Shown piece after piece: positions 54,354-64,000 of a stretch of 64,000 nt of DNA. Source of the DNA: Aureispira sp. CCB-E (lineage in GTDB: Bacteria > Bacteroidota > Bacteroidia > Chitinophagales > Saprospiraceae). The position numbers were made by a program, and so were the translations under genes. The stretch lies in contig NZ_CP133671.1 of the NCBI RefSeq assembly GCF_031326345.1, positions 4,774,001 through 4,838,000 on the forward strand. The letters are read 5' to 3'. The first letter of the stretch is position 1. Each line of letters starts with the position of its first letter. A model generated the notes under the pieces. That model made no database searches. It had not been told where the DNA came from and worked only from the letters and a program-made list of their open reading frames with translations.

Positions 54354-55352
54354 TTATAAGTCATTAAAATCTACAGGACAACCGTCCCACACTATTTGCA
54401 TCCTTAAAGAAGATATATTATCATTTACAGTAGTACAAAATAAGCCTCCAAAATGATCCGCTGTTAAATCATTCCAACAACGAGCAACATAACCATTATT
54501 CCAATCACTTTCATTAATTGTAGTAACAAGTTTTTTACAATTTCCTTGTGTAAAGAAACCATCTTTATAAACAGCAAAAGCCATTGCATCAGCACCTGGT
54601 TGAAAATTAAAACAATAAGAAGAAATACAATCTTCCCAAGATTGATTACTTTGTCTGTAATTCCAGTCTAAGTTTGCAGCAGCATAAGTCCAGTTGCAAT
54701 CCCATTCCCCATGTATCCAAAACCAAACATTGGGTTCTGTTTCTAGATTAAACATTTCCCCATTTTGGATTGCGTCCTCCCATAGTCGCCAAGAGTTGTT
54801 GTTTCTACTTGCACTTCTACCTTCTCCCAATTTTCCCATAAAAGCTTCGACATCTCTAGGCGGTGTTCCTACAATTTTAAATTCGTTATAAATAGCATCT
54901 ATTGCTGCTTTCGTTTCTGCATAGATTTGAGGATCATTGTAATTTATATCTACCCCATACCGTGCAATTAGTTGGTCTCTTAATAAGTTGGTGGCGTGCC
55001 CAACTTGGAACTGTCGCCCTACTTTTTCATCTATATGTTCCTCATAATATTTATAACCTTCCATTTCGGAATTGAATAAATGTATCTTCTTCTCTCTACC
55101 TGAAAACGAAAAGGCAACAACATCTGATTGCTCTGCTACTAAACTTTCTAACAAGGCACTTTCTTCATTTGGTATAAAGTGCTCCTCTTTGCCGAACAAG
55201 ATTTTGTATTCTTTCTGGTTGTATACAAAAGTTCTTTCAATGGTGTTTTGGGAAATTTGATTTTGGGTTTCTTCTGCTTCTTTTTGTTTAGAGCAGGAAA
55301 TAACAAGGGAAAATAGTAACATCAAAGCTACCATTAGAATGGAGTGTTTCAT
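54354..55352 (-). CDS. Lipoprotein of unknown function
   Basis: This is a 332-residue lipoprotein with lipobox VISC (Cys20, LLFSLVISC). The first 150 residues are helical and acidic. The C-terminal part is rich in Trp and Cys (NVWFWIHGEWDCNWTY, WEDCISSYCFNFQ, ARCWNDLTADHFGG), with seven cysteines that may form disulfides on the surface. No family is recognised. It is followed closely by the beta-barrel gene, so they may work as a pair on the outer membrane. Confidence 0.65.
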   Translation of the reverse strand: MKHSILMVALMLLFSLVISCSKQKEAEETQNQISQNTIERTFVYNQKEYKILFGKEEHFIPNEESALLESLVAEQSDVVAFSFSGREKKIHLFNSEMEGYKYYEEHIDEKVGRQFQVGHATNLLRDQLIARYGVDINYNDPQIYAETKAAIDAIYNEFKIVGTPPRDVEAFMGKLGEGRSASRNNNSWRLWEDAIQNGEMFNLETEPNVWFWIHGEWDCNWTYAAANLDWNYRQSNQSWEDCISSYCFNFQPGADAMAFAVYKDGFFTQGNCKKLVTTINESDWNNGYVARCWNDLTADHFGGLFCTTVNDNISSLRMQIVWDGCPVDFNDL

Positions 55353-55823
55353 AATAATGTAGATTATTAATTTAAAACTTTTATTTCAACAAATATAAAT
55401 AAAGATTATAAAAAACTTCCTAAAAGACAAAAAAATAAACAAAACCCAATAAAAATGAAACAATTGATTAAAAAACAAAATCCATAATTCTCAATTATAA
55501 AAAAACAAAGGTTACCTTTTCATAAACAGATACATTAACAATAAAATAGATTTTAAAGAGGTAAGAATAAAAATATTTTTAACATTTCATTAACATTTTT
55601 CTTATTAACGAATCTTAACAATTCCACGTACTTAATAATATAACTATCTATCTATCACAAGTAATTCACTAGGGCTTCCTTGTTGTATCAATCATCACAC
55701 AAACTAATACACTCCTAGTTACCTACTTAAATGAATCACAGAAATTGTTTAAAAATAAACTCAATACACATTCCTAACTTGAGTTCTGCTTATTCTTAAA
55801 CAAGTTCACTAAAATCAATTGTT
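55353..55823. other. Gene-free, strongly AT-rich stretch
   Basis: About 470 bases lie between divergent genes. It is very AT-rich, without a supported frame, repeat match or strong -7 box that I can point to. It must hold the promoters for both 54354-55352 and 55824-57341. Confidence 0.5.
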
Positions 55824-57341
55824 ATGAGAATATTGAATACAATTGCTTTGTTTGTTTTTTTTACTACAATCAACCCAATTTATAGTCAAAACAAGCTAGA
55901 TAACGGCAAAAAAACAGGTTACTGGGAACTAAAAGATGCACAAGGACTCGTTTATGCAGAAGGCGAATACATCAATGATACCAGAAGCGGTCCTTGGAAA
56001 TTTTATGTATCCCAATATAGCCGTAAAAACCACCAACCTGATGTTCAGGGTAGCTACAATACAAATGGTATTAAACAAGGCGAATGGATTTATACTAACT
56101 TCCATACCGATATCAGTGTTCGTGCCAATTTTGTCAACGACCTAATGCAAGGAGAATGCCTCTACTATGATAAAAACAATAGTATTTTAGCCCGAGGTTT
56201 GATGGTGGATGGAATTCGTCATGGCAAATGGATTCTTTATGATGAAAATAATCCGACTGGTGCCTATCACGCAAATGGACTGAAACTAAACAAGGTTATG
56301 TCAGAAGGCTTTTATGAAAATGGCGTTCGAATTGGTACTTGGGCTTATGATTATTTCTTAGATGTTAATACTCATGTCAAAGGAAGTTTGAACTTTGAAA
56401 ACGGCACCAATTCTGGTCGTTTGGACTTTTATAAAATAGAGCAACATCCTACTTTTGGTGTTAGTGAAACGCTGGCAGGTAGTGGTGCTTACTCTAATGG
56501 CAAAAAGGTGGGTCGTTGGATAGAATTCAACTACGGTACTAAAGGTGATTTTATCGAAACAGGTAATTACAACGAACAAGGGCAACGTACTGGTCTTTGG
56601 AAAATTAGAATTGCCAACCAAACTTATTTAGCAGGTTCTTATAACAATGGCGTTCCACATGGTCGATTCAATCATTATTATGACAATGGTCAGCTTAAAT
56701 ATGCGTCTACTTATAACAATGGCTTGGAAGAAGGTGAATTTAAGCGTTATTACAAAAATGGACAATTGCAAGAACAAGGCACCCATGTTATCATTACTGA
56801 TGAAACCACTAGAGATACGACTTTCTTTAGCCTAAAACTTCCTTATGAACACCATTTCTTATTGGTGGAAGAAGACTTTGCCAGCATGCATTATGAATAT
56901 ATTACTTGGCTGAACGAACCTGGATATTCTATTGCTCCGAGCGAACTAAACCGACGTTTCAACTTGTATCGCACGTACGGATTGGAAGCACAACCAAGAA
57001 TTGCCAACATCACAGTCAAAGATAGGAAAACGGTTCGTGAAGGAGATTACTTAGCATTTTATGAAGATGGAGGGCTTAAACTAAAAGGCAGTCATAGCCC
57101 ACATACGGCTAGCCTTTTTGATCCGAATAAGCGTGTTGTTACCCAAACCTATGCTAGAACGGGTGAATGGAAAGAATACGGGAAAGACCAATTACTCAAA
57201 AACACCTACATTTATGAGGATGGAAAGTTAAAGAAGATGTTAGATCCGAATGGTTATATCGTGCATACTTTTAAGTACGAAGCTAATAGTGTTAATATGA
57301 TTGATAGCCAAGGGAATTCTATCAATATTGATTTGGAATAA
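55824..57341 (+). CDS. Exported MORN-like repeat protein (YwqK-type)
   Basis: This 505-residue protein has a signal peptide (to about NPIYSQ) and many repeats of the type YxNGxxxGxWxxY, e.g. GKKTGYWELKD, YINDTRSGPWKFYVSQ, GIKQGEWIYTNF, GIRHGKWILYD, NGKKVGRWIEF, GLEEGEFKRYYKNG. These belong to the MORN/YwqK family of beta-hairpin solenoids that bind lipids or proteins. There is no type IX tail, so the protein probably stays periplasmic. It has a bidirectional terminator after it. Confidence 0.82.
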   Translation: MRILNTIALFVFFTTINPIYSQNKLDNGKKTGYWELKDAQGLVYAEGEYINDTRSGPWKFYVSQYSRKNHQPDVQGSYNTNGIKQGEWIYTNFHTDISVRANFVNDLMQGECLYYDKNNSILARGLMVDGIRHGKWILYDENNPTGAYHANGLKLNKVMSEGFYENGVRIGTWAYDYFLDVNTHVKGSLNFENGTNSGRLDFYKIEQHPTFGVSETLAGSGAYSNGKKVGRWIEFNYGTKGDFIETGNYNEQGQRTGLWKIRIANQTYLAGSYNNGVPHGRFNHYYDNGQLKYASTYNNGLEEGEFKRYYKNGQLQEQGTHVIITDETTRDTTFFSLKLPYEHHFLLVEEDFASMHYEYITWLNEPGYSIAPSELNRRFNLYRTYGLEAQPRIANITVKDRKTVREGDYLAFYEDGGLKLKGSHSPHTASLFDPNKRVVTQTYARTGEWKEYGKDQLLKNTYIYEDGKLKKMLDPNGYIVHTFKYEANSVNMIDSQGNSINIDLE

Positions 57342-57351
57342 GACATTTATA

Positions 57352-57399
57352 TTTTAGGATTGAAAATGAGTTTTACTTACCTCATTTTCAATTCTAAAA
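57352..57399. terminator. Bidirectional terminator between convergent genes
   Basis: TTTTAGGATTGAAAATGAG (57352-57370) pairs with CTCATTTTCAATTCTAAAA (57381-57399), one mismatch in 19. It separates the MORN-like gene from the leftward choice-of-anchor gene. Confidence 0.8.
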
Positions 57400-57413
57400 T
57401 GTATTTATTCCTA

Positions 57414-59210
57414 TTAGTTTTTAACAACTTTTGTCGTCCATACGCTGGATGGGTTGGTCGCATCTTGTATTGTTAGATAATACATACCTGTTGACAAATT
57501 TCCTAAAGATAAGGTTGTTGTCCCCATAAAAACACCTTGCTCTATCTGTTGTCCTACGGTATTGGTTAGGTAGTATTGCACCTCTTTATTGTAAGAATCC
57601 ATTTCAATCGTCAATTCGTTTGATGTCGGATTAGGATAAACACTTCCCTTTGCATCTATCGCAGATACCATTACAGAAGATAACAAATCAACTATTTCAT
57701 AAATGGTTGTTGTTCCTGATACTTCATTGCTAACAATCAGCATATTTTTACCATTGTGACTTTCGGCTGCGGGAACAAACACCAAACCTTCTGGTGCGAT
57801 ATCCGTCATTGTTCCTGATGTTGCATCAAAATTATTAATAAAAGCCTCAAATATAGGGCTATTAGGGTTCGTTACATCATAAACCATAATCCCTCCTTGA
57901 CGTTCTAAGCCAATAAAAGCATAAAATCGATTTCCGATTTTACCAATCGCAACAGCTTCCGGTTCTGGTCCTTTATCATCTGAACGGTTATCCATTTTTG
58001 AAGCCAAACCATCGTTACAATTAAAGAAAGCAGGATGATTGGCAGCAATATATTGTTCAATTGCATCACCACTATCCCAAATCAAATTACCTGTTTCATC
58101 CCAAATTGAAAATGAACGCGCTCCATAGCTATACAATTCATCTACATCACCATCGCCATCTGTATCACCAATAACGTCTGCTGTAAATGTTTTTAAACGT
58201 CCTAAAAAATTATCACCTTGAAGTATATTCGCTGTTGGAAAAGCCATCGAATCCAATGTTAAATTTTTAATTCTTGTTTCTGAACTGTAGCCTCCATAAT
58301 CTCTTCCATCTCCTTCATTAGCAGAAACGAAATAAGTCATCCCACCTACAGAGTAAGCGGCAATAGCATCTGGTTGGTAAACGCCTTTTACATTTTGAGT
58401 TAAAATATTAATGATACCATCTGTATTGGTTGCATCAAAACCATTGCCGACTACACTATGATCTTTAAATCCAAGTCCTTTATATGTCAGTATGGTATCT
58501 GCTGTCAAATCTACTAATATCAACACGTTGTTTTCTTGACAGGCAACAGCTGCCAAGGTAGAAGTTTGGTTAACAGCAATATATTCTGGTTCTAAATCTT
58601 CTGCAAGCGTTGTTCCTGGTTTTTGAATACTTCCAGCAATAGTTGTTGGGGCATCTGTGAACGTTAAGAATTTCACATGGCTAGTATTCACAGCAGCAAC
58701 TCCCCCGCTAATATCTATGATAACAATAGAACCTTCAGGGTCGATTGTATAAGCATCGTTCGGTTCTCCTTCACAAGCTACCAATACTTTGTTTCCATCT
58801 TTAGTGACTGTCAACATATCTGGCAAGTGTCCAACAGTAACCTCATTTACATAAGCTCCTGTTTGATCAAAAAAGACTACTTTCCCAGAATCTTGTTTAA
58901 CAACAGCCTCAATTGCTGCTGCAAAATAGCCATTGTTTAGATTAACGACAGAATTCACACCGCCACCATACAAGGTTACATCAATCCCACCCATGTGCAT
59001 AGGCATACTTGGATTGCTTATATCAACCATATCAATAGAGTCCGAAGCGGCATTGGTAATAATCAATTGATTAGTAGTGGAGTCATAAGCTGAAATTTCA
59101 CAAGCACCATCTCGACCATCGGTATAACGCCCTAATTCCGTAACAGATATGTTTTGAGCATACGTAAACTGAGCTATCAATAAGCATAAAAGGGGTAAAA
59201 TAGATTTCAT
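57414..59210 (-). CDS. Choice-of-anchor I-type exported protein with type IX sorting tail
   Basis: This 598-residue secreted protein has a signal peptide (to about QFTYAQ). The body is a seven-bladed propeller-like unit of the choice-of-anchor I family, with AYDSTTNQLIITNAASDSID, ACEGEPNDAYTIDPEGSIVII and EPEAVAIGKIGNRFYAFIGL. The C-terminal 80 residues are a type IX secretion sorting domain (VYPNPTSNELTIEM, LSLGNLSTGMYYLTI, TTKVVKN). It should be moved across the outer membrane and anchored to the surface. The family is near phytase/phosphatase-type propellers, and its neighbour is a PhoX, so phosphate use is likely. Confidence 0.86.
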   Translation of the reverse strand: MKSILPLLCLLIAQFTYAQNISVTELGRYTDGRDGACEISAYDSTTNQLIITNAASDSIDMVDISNPSMPMHMGGIDVTLYGGGVNSVVNLNNGYFAAAIEAVVKQDSGKVVFFDQTGAYVNEVTVGHLPDMLTVTKDGNKVLVACEGEPNDAYTIDPEGSIVIIDISGGVAAVNTSHVKFLTFTDAPTTIAGSIQKPGTTLAEDLEPEYIAVNQTSTLAAVACQENNVLILVDLTADTILTYKGLGFKDHSVVGNGFDATNTDGIINILTQNVKGVYQPDAIAAYSVGGMTYFVSANEGDGRDYGGYSSETRIKNLTLDSMAFPTANILQGDNFLGRLKTFTADVIGDTDGDGDVDELYSYGARSFSIWDETGNLIWDSGDAIEQYIAANHPAFFNCNDGLASKMDNRSDDKGPEPEAVAIGKIGNRFYAFIGLERQGGIMVYDVTNPNSPIFEAFINNFDATSGTMTDIAPEGLVFVPAAESHNGKNMLIVSNEVSGTTTIYEIVDLLSSVMVSAIDAKGSVYPNPTSNELTIEMDSYNKEVQYYLTNTVGQQIEQGVFMGTTTLSLGNLSTGMYYLTIQDATNPSSVWTTKVVKN

Positions 59211-59665
59211 TCGTCTCTTATTTTAGTTTATAAAGATTTGCAAACAGTAACGTCTTACATTTAGAACTCTAGTGCTTGCTATTTTTAAGGGCAACACACT
59301 ATCCGTTAACTTATTTAAGACCTTGTTTTTCTGTTCATTTCGAGCACAAAAGTAATGTTCATAGATTGGCTTAAATTTAATTATAGGCTATCTTAATGTT
59401 AATTTCAAGCAACTCAATATTTACACAAACGAAAGATAAAAGCAAAATTCACACAAGACTCCAACTAGCACAACTAATAGTTTTTCAGACCGTTAAACAA
59501 TTCCCAAAACAAATATTGTTCAAATAAACTACTTAACACCAATTTCAATATTCTTTATCTCTTCCTTTAATTTAGGTTAACAAATAGGCGGTACTTTTGC
59601 AGCGGAAATAGACTTCCTGTGACTAGGAAAAAACATTCATTACAACACTTTATCAAACCTAAATT
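59211..59665. promoter_or_regulatory. Divergent promoter region with two -7 boxes
   Basis: This 455-base region separates two divergent type IX cargo genes. A reverse-strand TACTTTTG (59347-59354) lies 137 bases before 59210, and a forward TACTTTTG (59592-59599) lies 67 bases before 59666. Both match TAnnTTTG. No Pho-box-like repeat was seen by eye. Confidence 0.55.
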
Positions 59666-61495
59666 ATGAAAAAGCTAACACTACTACTTCTTTGTGTTTT
59701 CTTTAGTGCTACTGGATTTGCACAAATCCAATTTGACGCCACTATACAACCTGCTTTTGGAGCAGAAACGGTACTTATGCCACCTTCTCCATTAAAATCA
59801 CAAGTGATTTTTATCGGGGGGTATGACATGGTAGAGGCAACAGCAACTTATGGGCAGCCAGCTCAAACTGTCGTTTCTAAAGATTGGAATGACTTTATTG
59901 GATTTACACCTGATGCTTCAGGACAACACTTGGGATGGATTTCAATCAACCATGAAAAAGTTGTTTCTAATGACAACCTTGGAGATGGCGGAGGAATGAC
60001 AACCTTTTTAATTGATAGAGATTCCTTGACAGATTCTATCATTGTAGTCAATCAAACATTATTAGATGGACGTTCTGGAAAATTCTTTAATGTTGACTTT
60101 GTTAATCATACAGGTGAAACAGGAATGAATTGCGGTGGTATTACGTCTACAGTAGATGGAAGAATTTGGACAGCTGAAGAATGGTTCCGTGGAGACAACA
60201 CTGATATTGCAGATAGAGATACTTCTTTGTTTACGATCGGTACAGGTACTGCCAATGGACAAGCGGCTCCTGCTGGTTTTCCTGGTTGGAATGGTCAGAC
60301 CATTCAAAAATACCAAAACTACAACTACATGACTGAAATTGATCCTCGACAAGCTGTAGCAATTCGCAAGCAATACAACTGGGGAAGACAAGCCTTTGAA
60401 GGTGGTGTTGTTATGCCTGACAACCGCACAGTTTACCTAACTGTTGACGATACTCCTGCCTTTTTTACCAAATTTGTGGCAGATAACGCAGGCGATTTTA
60501 CCGTAGGCAAAACTTATGTATACAAACAAGATGCAACTGGTAGCAAATGGATTGAAATTGATAATACAGATCCTAATAAAATGCTTAACTTCAAAAATGA
60601 AGCCGTTGCAGTTGGAGCAACAATGTTCAATCGTTTGGAATGGATTGCCAAAGATCCAAATTCTAACAAAGTATATTTAACTGAAACAGGTCGTGACAAC
60701 CCTGCATCAAGATGGGCGGATGAGTCTGCTGCTGGTGCAACACACGCTACACATACGCTTAATAGAGCAGCTTTTGTACAAGGTACACATCCTGATTCTA
60801 GTGATTACTGGGACTACTATGGTCGTGTTTTGCAATTTGATCCTGCCACCGATGCCATGACATCGTTCTTAGAAGGAGGTCCTCATTATGCCAATTCACC
60901 AGATTCTACGCACTATCCTTACAACCACCTTTCTAATCCTGATGGTTTAAACTTTATCAATGTTAATGGTCAATCTTATATGATGATTTGTGAAGACTTA
61001 AATGGTACTTCTCATGGTAGAGTTCCTGCTGGCTTGTCGGATAGAACTTGTGAATTGTACTTGTTTGATATGTCTGATAACACGCCTACTGTAAGCGATT
61101 TGACACGTATTTCTGTAGCGGCTAAAGGAGCTGAAATCACAGGGGCAATTGCAAGTCCTGACGGAAAAACAATCTTTGTTAACTCTCAACACCCTAGCAG
61201 CAGCAACCCTTTCCCTTACAACCACTCTTTAACGTACGCCATCACAGGTTGGGATCAAAGCATTACTACGATCAAAAATATCCAACAAGAACAAGCGGAC
61301 TATGATTTTTATCCAAATCCTGTTTCTCGTACAGTTTATTTCAAAGAAGTAGGTGATTTTGCCATTTATGATTTGCATGGTAGAAGGTTAGAAGTCTATA
61401 GAAATGTTAACCAAATTGATGTTGCCCACTTGGCAGCAGGTACTTACTTCATACAAAATAAGGCAGGTATAACTAAAAAACTGATTGTTCAATAG
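59666..61495 (+). CDS. PhoX family alkaline phosphatase with type IX sorting tail
   Basis: This 609-residue secreted protein has a signal peptide (to about ATGFAQ) and the PhoX/DUF839 body: SKDWNDFIGFTPDASGQHLG, GGMTTFLIDRD, GETGMNCGGITS, WTAEEWFRG, QKYQNYNYMTEIDPRQAVA, FEGGVVMPDNRTVYLTVDD. PhoX uses calcium and iron and cleaves phosphate monoesters. The C-terminus is a type IX sorting domain (DFYPNPVSRTVYFKEVGDFA, LAAGTYFIQN). It should be on the cell surface. The neighbour on the other strand is another type IX cargo protein. Confidence 0.88.
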   Translation: MKKLTLLLLCVFFSATGFAQIQFDATIQPAFGAETVLMPPSPLKSQVIFIGGYDMVEATATYGQPAQTVVSKDWNDFIGFTPDASGQHLGWISINHEKVVSNDNLGDGGGMTTFLIDRDSLTDSIIVVNQTLLDGRSGKFFNVDFVNHTGETGMNCGGITSTVDGRIWTAEEWFRGDNTDIADRDTSLFTIGTGTANGQAAPAGFPGWNGQTIQKYQNYNYMTEIDPRQAVAIRKQYNWGRQAFEGGVVMPDNRTVYLTVDDTPAFFTKFVADNAGDFTVGKTYVYKQDATGSKWIEIDNTDPNKMLNFKNEAVAVGATMFNRLEWIAKDPNSNKVYLTETGRDNPASRWADESAAGATHATHTLNRAAFVQGTHPDSSDYWDYYGRVLQFDPATDAMTSFLEGGPHYANSPDSTHYPYNHLSNPDGLNFINVNGQSYMMICEDLNGTSHGRVPAGLSDRTCELYLFDMSDNTPTVSDLTRISVAAKGAEITGAIASPDGKTIFVNSQHPSSSNPFPYNHSLTYAITGWDQSITTIKNIQQEQADYDFYPNPVSRTVYFKEVGDFAIYDLHGRRLEVYRNVNQIDVAHLAAGTYFIQNKAGITKKLIVQ

Positions 61496-61526
61496 TTTGT
61501 CATACACATTATTAGTTTAAAGCAAG

Positions 61527-61556
61527 ATTCTGTAGGGATTTACTTCCTTACAGAAT
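61527..61556 (+). terminator. Hairpin after the PhoX gene
   Basis: ATTCTGTAGGGA (61527-61538) pairs with TCCTTACAGAAT (61545-61556), with one mismatch. Only a short T run follows, so it may be a weak terminator. Confidence 0.5.
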
Positions 61557-61613
61557 TTGCTATTCTACCCAACAAGCATATATCTCTACGCTGTTACTAA
61601 TTACACTATTCTT

Positions 61614-63446
61614 ATGAAATATTCTTTCCTAATTATTGCGCTGATTACCTTATTTGTAATGGTTTCAAGCACAACAGATACCGCCTCTCCCAAACCCGAA
61701 ACCTCTATTCCTACCCTTCAGATCAAGACCAATTTTTTGAGTCAATTGGATCAACTTCAAACACACTTGGAACAACTACTTTTAGATCTAAAAGATAAGA
61801 ACATCCAACAAGCTAGGGCGACTTATCTCAAAGCTCGAATACCTTTTAAGCAAGCAGAATTTTTGATCGCTTATCTAGATCCTCAATTGTATGAACGTAG
61901 CATCAATGAATCTCCTTTGCTAAAACCTACTCCAAAAGTTGCCAACAAGGAAACACATTATCCTGGCGGCTTTCAAGTTATTGATGAACAGCTTTTTGAA
62001 GAGCAAGTCACTGTAGAACCAATTCAAAAAACTGTTACATACTTAAAAACAGAAATTCAGCGTTTTAGAACCAGAGTAACCTCTATTCGTTTTTATGATG
62101 CCATGATTATTCATGCGATGAAAGAGGCTCTTATTCGTTCCTTTACTTTAGGAATTACAGGTTTTGATACACCTGCTTCTGATAATGCTATTGAGGATTT
62201 CAAACAAGTCAATCAAGGTATTTTGAACACCTTACTCTCTTATAAAGAACGTTTTTCTCCCCAATTAATTTCAACTATAGAACAACAGTTTAATGCGATT
62301 AATTATGATTCTTTTGATGATTTTGATCGTTATGCTTATTTGGTTGGGCAGCTTATTCCTATATTAGAAAATCTAGAGGCGATTAGGGTCAGTGCTAATT
62401 TAGAAACCAAAGAAGAGTTAAATCGTTATCAACTGCCTCTAAATAGCAGTTTTACCAATCCCTTTCAAGCTGACTTTTTAAATGCCTCTTATTATACGAA
62501 TATTCCTAATCAGCAAATACAATCGGCTCAAATTGAACTTGGCAAACAGCTTTTTAACGATCCTATTCTTTCAGACAACCTCAAAACATCTTGTGCCACT
62601 TGTCACAACGAAAAACTAGCCTTTACCGACCAATTAGAGCGCAGTATGAATGGAGATAAAACGCAGACAACTAGCCGCAATTCTCCTTCTCTAAATTACA
62701 GTATTTATGCCAGTGCTTATTTTTTTGATTTGCGAGCCCATGATTTGAAAAATCAATTTGATCATGTCATCCACAATGAAAAAGAATTTAACAGCGATTA
62801 TACATCTATTATTAAGAAATTGCATCAAAATAAAGATTATCAACAGAAATTTGCAACAAGCTATGCTCAACACCCCAACCCAATCAGCACAGCAAGCATC
62901 AATCATGCTCTCAAAAGTTATTTGATGAGTTTGCCTCGCTTTGATTCGCCTTTTGATCAATTGGTTCAAACCAAAACGGAAACAATACCAGAAGAATTGA
63001 GACAGGGTTTTAATTTATTTATGGGCAAAGCTCAATGCGCTACTTGTCATTTTCCACCTACTTTTAGTGGCTTAGTCCCTCCTAGATATGTTGATTCTGA
63101 ATCTGAAGTCTTGGGAGTCTTGGACGATGAGAATTTTGACCACCCCAAACTAGACAAAGACTTGGGACGAATCAACAACGGCATTACCAAAGATAACTAT
63201 GATTTTTTTGCCAATTCATTTAAAACCGTTAGCATTCGGAATGTAGCTTTAACAGCACCTTATATGCATAATGGCTCTATCAAAACATTAGAAAAGGTAA
63301 TTGAGTTTTATGACTTAGGTGGCGGTGTAGGAATGGGATTAGATTTACCACATCAAACTCTACCCGAAGATCAACTTAATCTAACCGATGCAGAAAAAGC
63401 TGCTTTGGTTGTTTTTTTAGAAAGTTTAACGGACTCAAACTATTAA
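61614..63446 (+). CDS. Di-heme cytochrome c peroxidase with N-terminal imelysin-like region
   Basis: This is a 610-residue exported protein from the ATG at 61614 (MKYSFLIIALITLFVMVSS). The first 260 residues form a helical region of the imelysin type, with LKARIPFKQAEFLIAYLDPQ. The C-terminal part is the di-heme peroxidase: CATCH at Cys327/Cys330/His331 and CATCH at Cys475/Cys478/His479, with the usual GKQLFNDPILS before heme 1 and KTVSIRNVALTAPYMHNGS near the end. It should reduce H2O2 in the periplasm. The fusion is common in Bacteroidota. It follows the PhoX gene by about 120 bases. Confidence 0.88.
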   Translation: MKYSFLIIALITLFVMVSSTTDTASPKPETSIPTLQIKTNFLSQLDQLQTHLEQLLLDLKDKNIQQARATYLKARIPFKQAEFLIAYLDPQLYERSINESPLLKPTPKVANKETHYPGGFQVIDEQLFEEQVTVEPIQKTVTYLKTEIQRFRTRVTSIRFYDAMIIHAMKEALIRSFTLGITGFDTPASDNAIEDFKQVNQGILNTLLSYKERFSPQLISTIEQQFNAINYDSFDDFDRYAYLVGQLIPILENLEAIRVSANLETKEELNRYQLPLNSSFTNPFQADFLNASYYTNIPNQQIQSAQIELGKQLFNDPILSDNLKTSCATCHNEKLAFTDQLERSMNGDKTQTTSRNSPSLNYSIYASAYFFDLRAHDLKNQFDHVIHNEKEFNSDYTSIIKKLHQNKDYQQKFATSYAQHPNPISTASINHALKSYLMSLPRFDSPFDQLVQTKTETIPEELRQGFNLFMGKAQCATCHFPPTFSGLVPPRYVDSESEVLGVLDDENFDHPKLDKDLGRINNGITKDNYDFFANSFKTVSIRNVALTAPYMHNGSIKTLEKVIEFYDLGGGVGMGLDLPHQTLPEDQLNLTDAEKAALVVFLESLTDSNY

Positions 63447-63693
63447 TGCCTTAGCCGAATAAGAAGCTACTGAATTTTGCACAACATTATCAGCACTTGT
63501 CGTCAATTTGGTCACCTTTTTACCATTTCTTGATAACAATCTATTGTCTTTTTTACATCTTTGTGCTCTAATAAGAATATTAATAATTAGTAATACTCTA
63601 TTGAAAAATCAACGGGGTAATGTGATTAGCACAAGAACGAAACTTAAATGGCTTGAAGTAATATTTTGTGCTTACTAAAAAATAAAGTTAAAA

Positions 63694-64000
63694 ATGCAAA
63701 GAAAGATTTCAGAAGAATTGTATGCAGAAGCAAAAAATTATTTTCCAGGAGGAGTGAGCTCTCCTGTACGTGCTTTTAAATCTGTAAAAGGGGCTCCTTT
63801 GTTTATCAAAAAAGGGAATGGCTCACAAATTTGGGATGAGGACGACAATCAGTTTACAGACTTTTGTTGTTCTTGGGGACCACTTATTTTAGGACACAAT
63901 AATGATGCTATCCGAGAGGTTATCGTTGCTACAGTAGCAAATGGGACATCTTTTGGCACTCCAACTCGTTGGGAAAACAAACTGGGAAAGTTGATTCTTA
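63694..64000 (+). CDS. hemL: Glutamate-1-semialdehyde 2,1-aminomutase (start only)
   Basis: The gene runs off the right edge of the window; the visible 102 codons carry its N-terminal end. The frame opens MQRKISEELYAEAKNYFPGG followed by VSSPVRAFKSV, then FIKKGNGSQIWDEDDNQF and CCSWGPLILGHN, all typical of HemL, a PLP enzyme that makes 5-aminolevulinate for heme. The start lies 247 bases after the peroxidase stop. Other class III aminotransferases are ruled out by the opening block. Confidence 0.9.
   Translation, partial: MQRKISEELYAEAKNYFPGGVSSPVRAFKSVKGAPLFIKKGNGSQIWDEDDNQFTDFCCSWGPLILGHNNDAIREVIVATVANGTSFGTPTRWENKLGKLIL

Overview
The window is AT-rich DNA from a Bacteroidota chromosome. 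The gene content fits a marine Saprospiria-type organism such as Aureispira or a relative, but the genus is inferred, not shown. Supporting signs are type IX secretion sorting tails on two exported proteins (57414-59210 and 59666-61495), many lipoproteins, a CarboxypepD_reg-type TonB receptor, -7 boxes of the TAnnTTTG type, a UbiA enzyme of the geranylgeranylglyceryl-phosphate branch and a CruF-like carotenoid protein. I see no rRNA, tRNA, CRISPR array, prophage or intact transposase gene.

Layout. 0-9 kb: arsenate reductase, an acyltransferase, small exported proteins, then a DUF4856 lipoprotein with a TonB receptor (probable metal uptake). 8-12 kb: two FKBP isomerases and an ABC-F ATPase with one degenerate ATP site, divergent from the CruF-like gene. 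12.4-16.6 kb: three outer-membrane beta-barrel paralogues, a papain-like cysteine hydrolase candidate and a lipoprotein 3 bases behind it. 16.6-20.1 kb: a fatty acid hydroxylase family protein, then a leftward group of a tail-anchored protein, a DWDNW-repeat lipoprotein, a second lipoprotein and a Crp-like regulator. 20.8-22.6 kb: an ECF41-type sigma factor and a membrane protein. 22.6-27.7 kb: UbiA and four tandem DUF3137 paralogues, the last interrupted by a frameshift at a UUUUUUA heptamer. 28-37 kb: cytochrome c with SCO1, a CoA transferase, LolD with endonuclease V, GNAT, an esterase and an S41 protease. 37-48 kb: CorA, a coiled-coil membrane protein with a triple OmpA-like protein, penicillin acylase, an ABC1/UbiB kinase and a serine hydrolase. 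48-53.5 kb: a GT39-like protein, DapA, a DUF6913-like protein, AccA and a DUF2441-like protein. 53.7-64 kb: exported proteins, a MORN-like repeat protein, two type IX cargo proteins (one a PhoX phosphatase), a di-heme cytochrome c peroxidase and the start of hemL.

The most notable structure is a family of short non-coding inverted-repeat elements, at least seven copies between 0.45 and 36.8 kb, built from a GC-richer unit around GCTGCTACTTCGTGG. Each copy is flanked by a 5-7 bp direct repeat that abuts the element, which is the signature of transposition (a MITE-like family). Removing the copy at 17842-18156 together with one flanking repeat restores an in-frame stop for the neighbouring lipoprotein gene 3 bases before the Crp-like start codon, so this copy appears to have split an operon and replaced the end of a protein.
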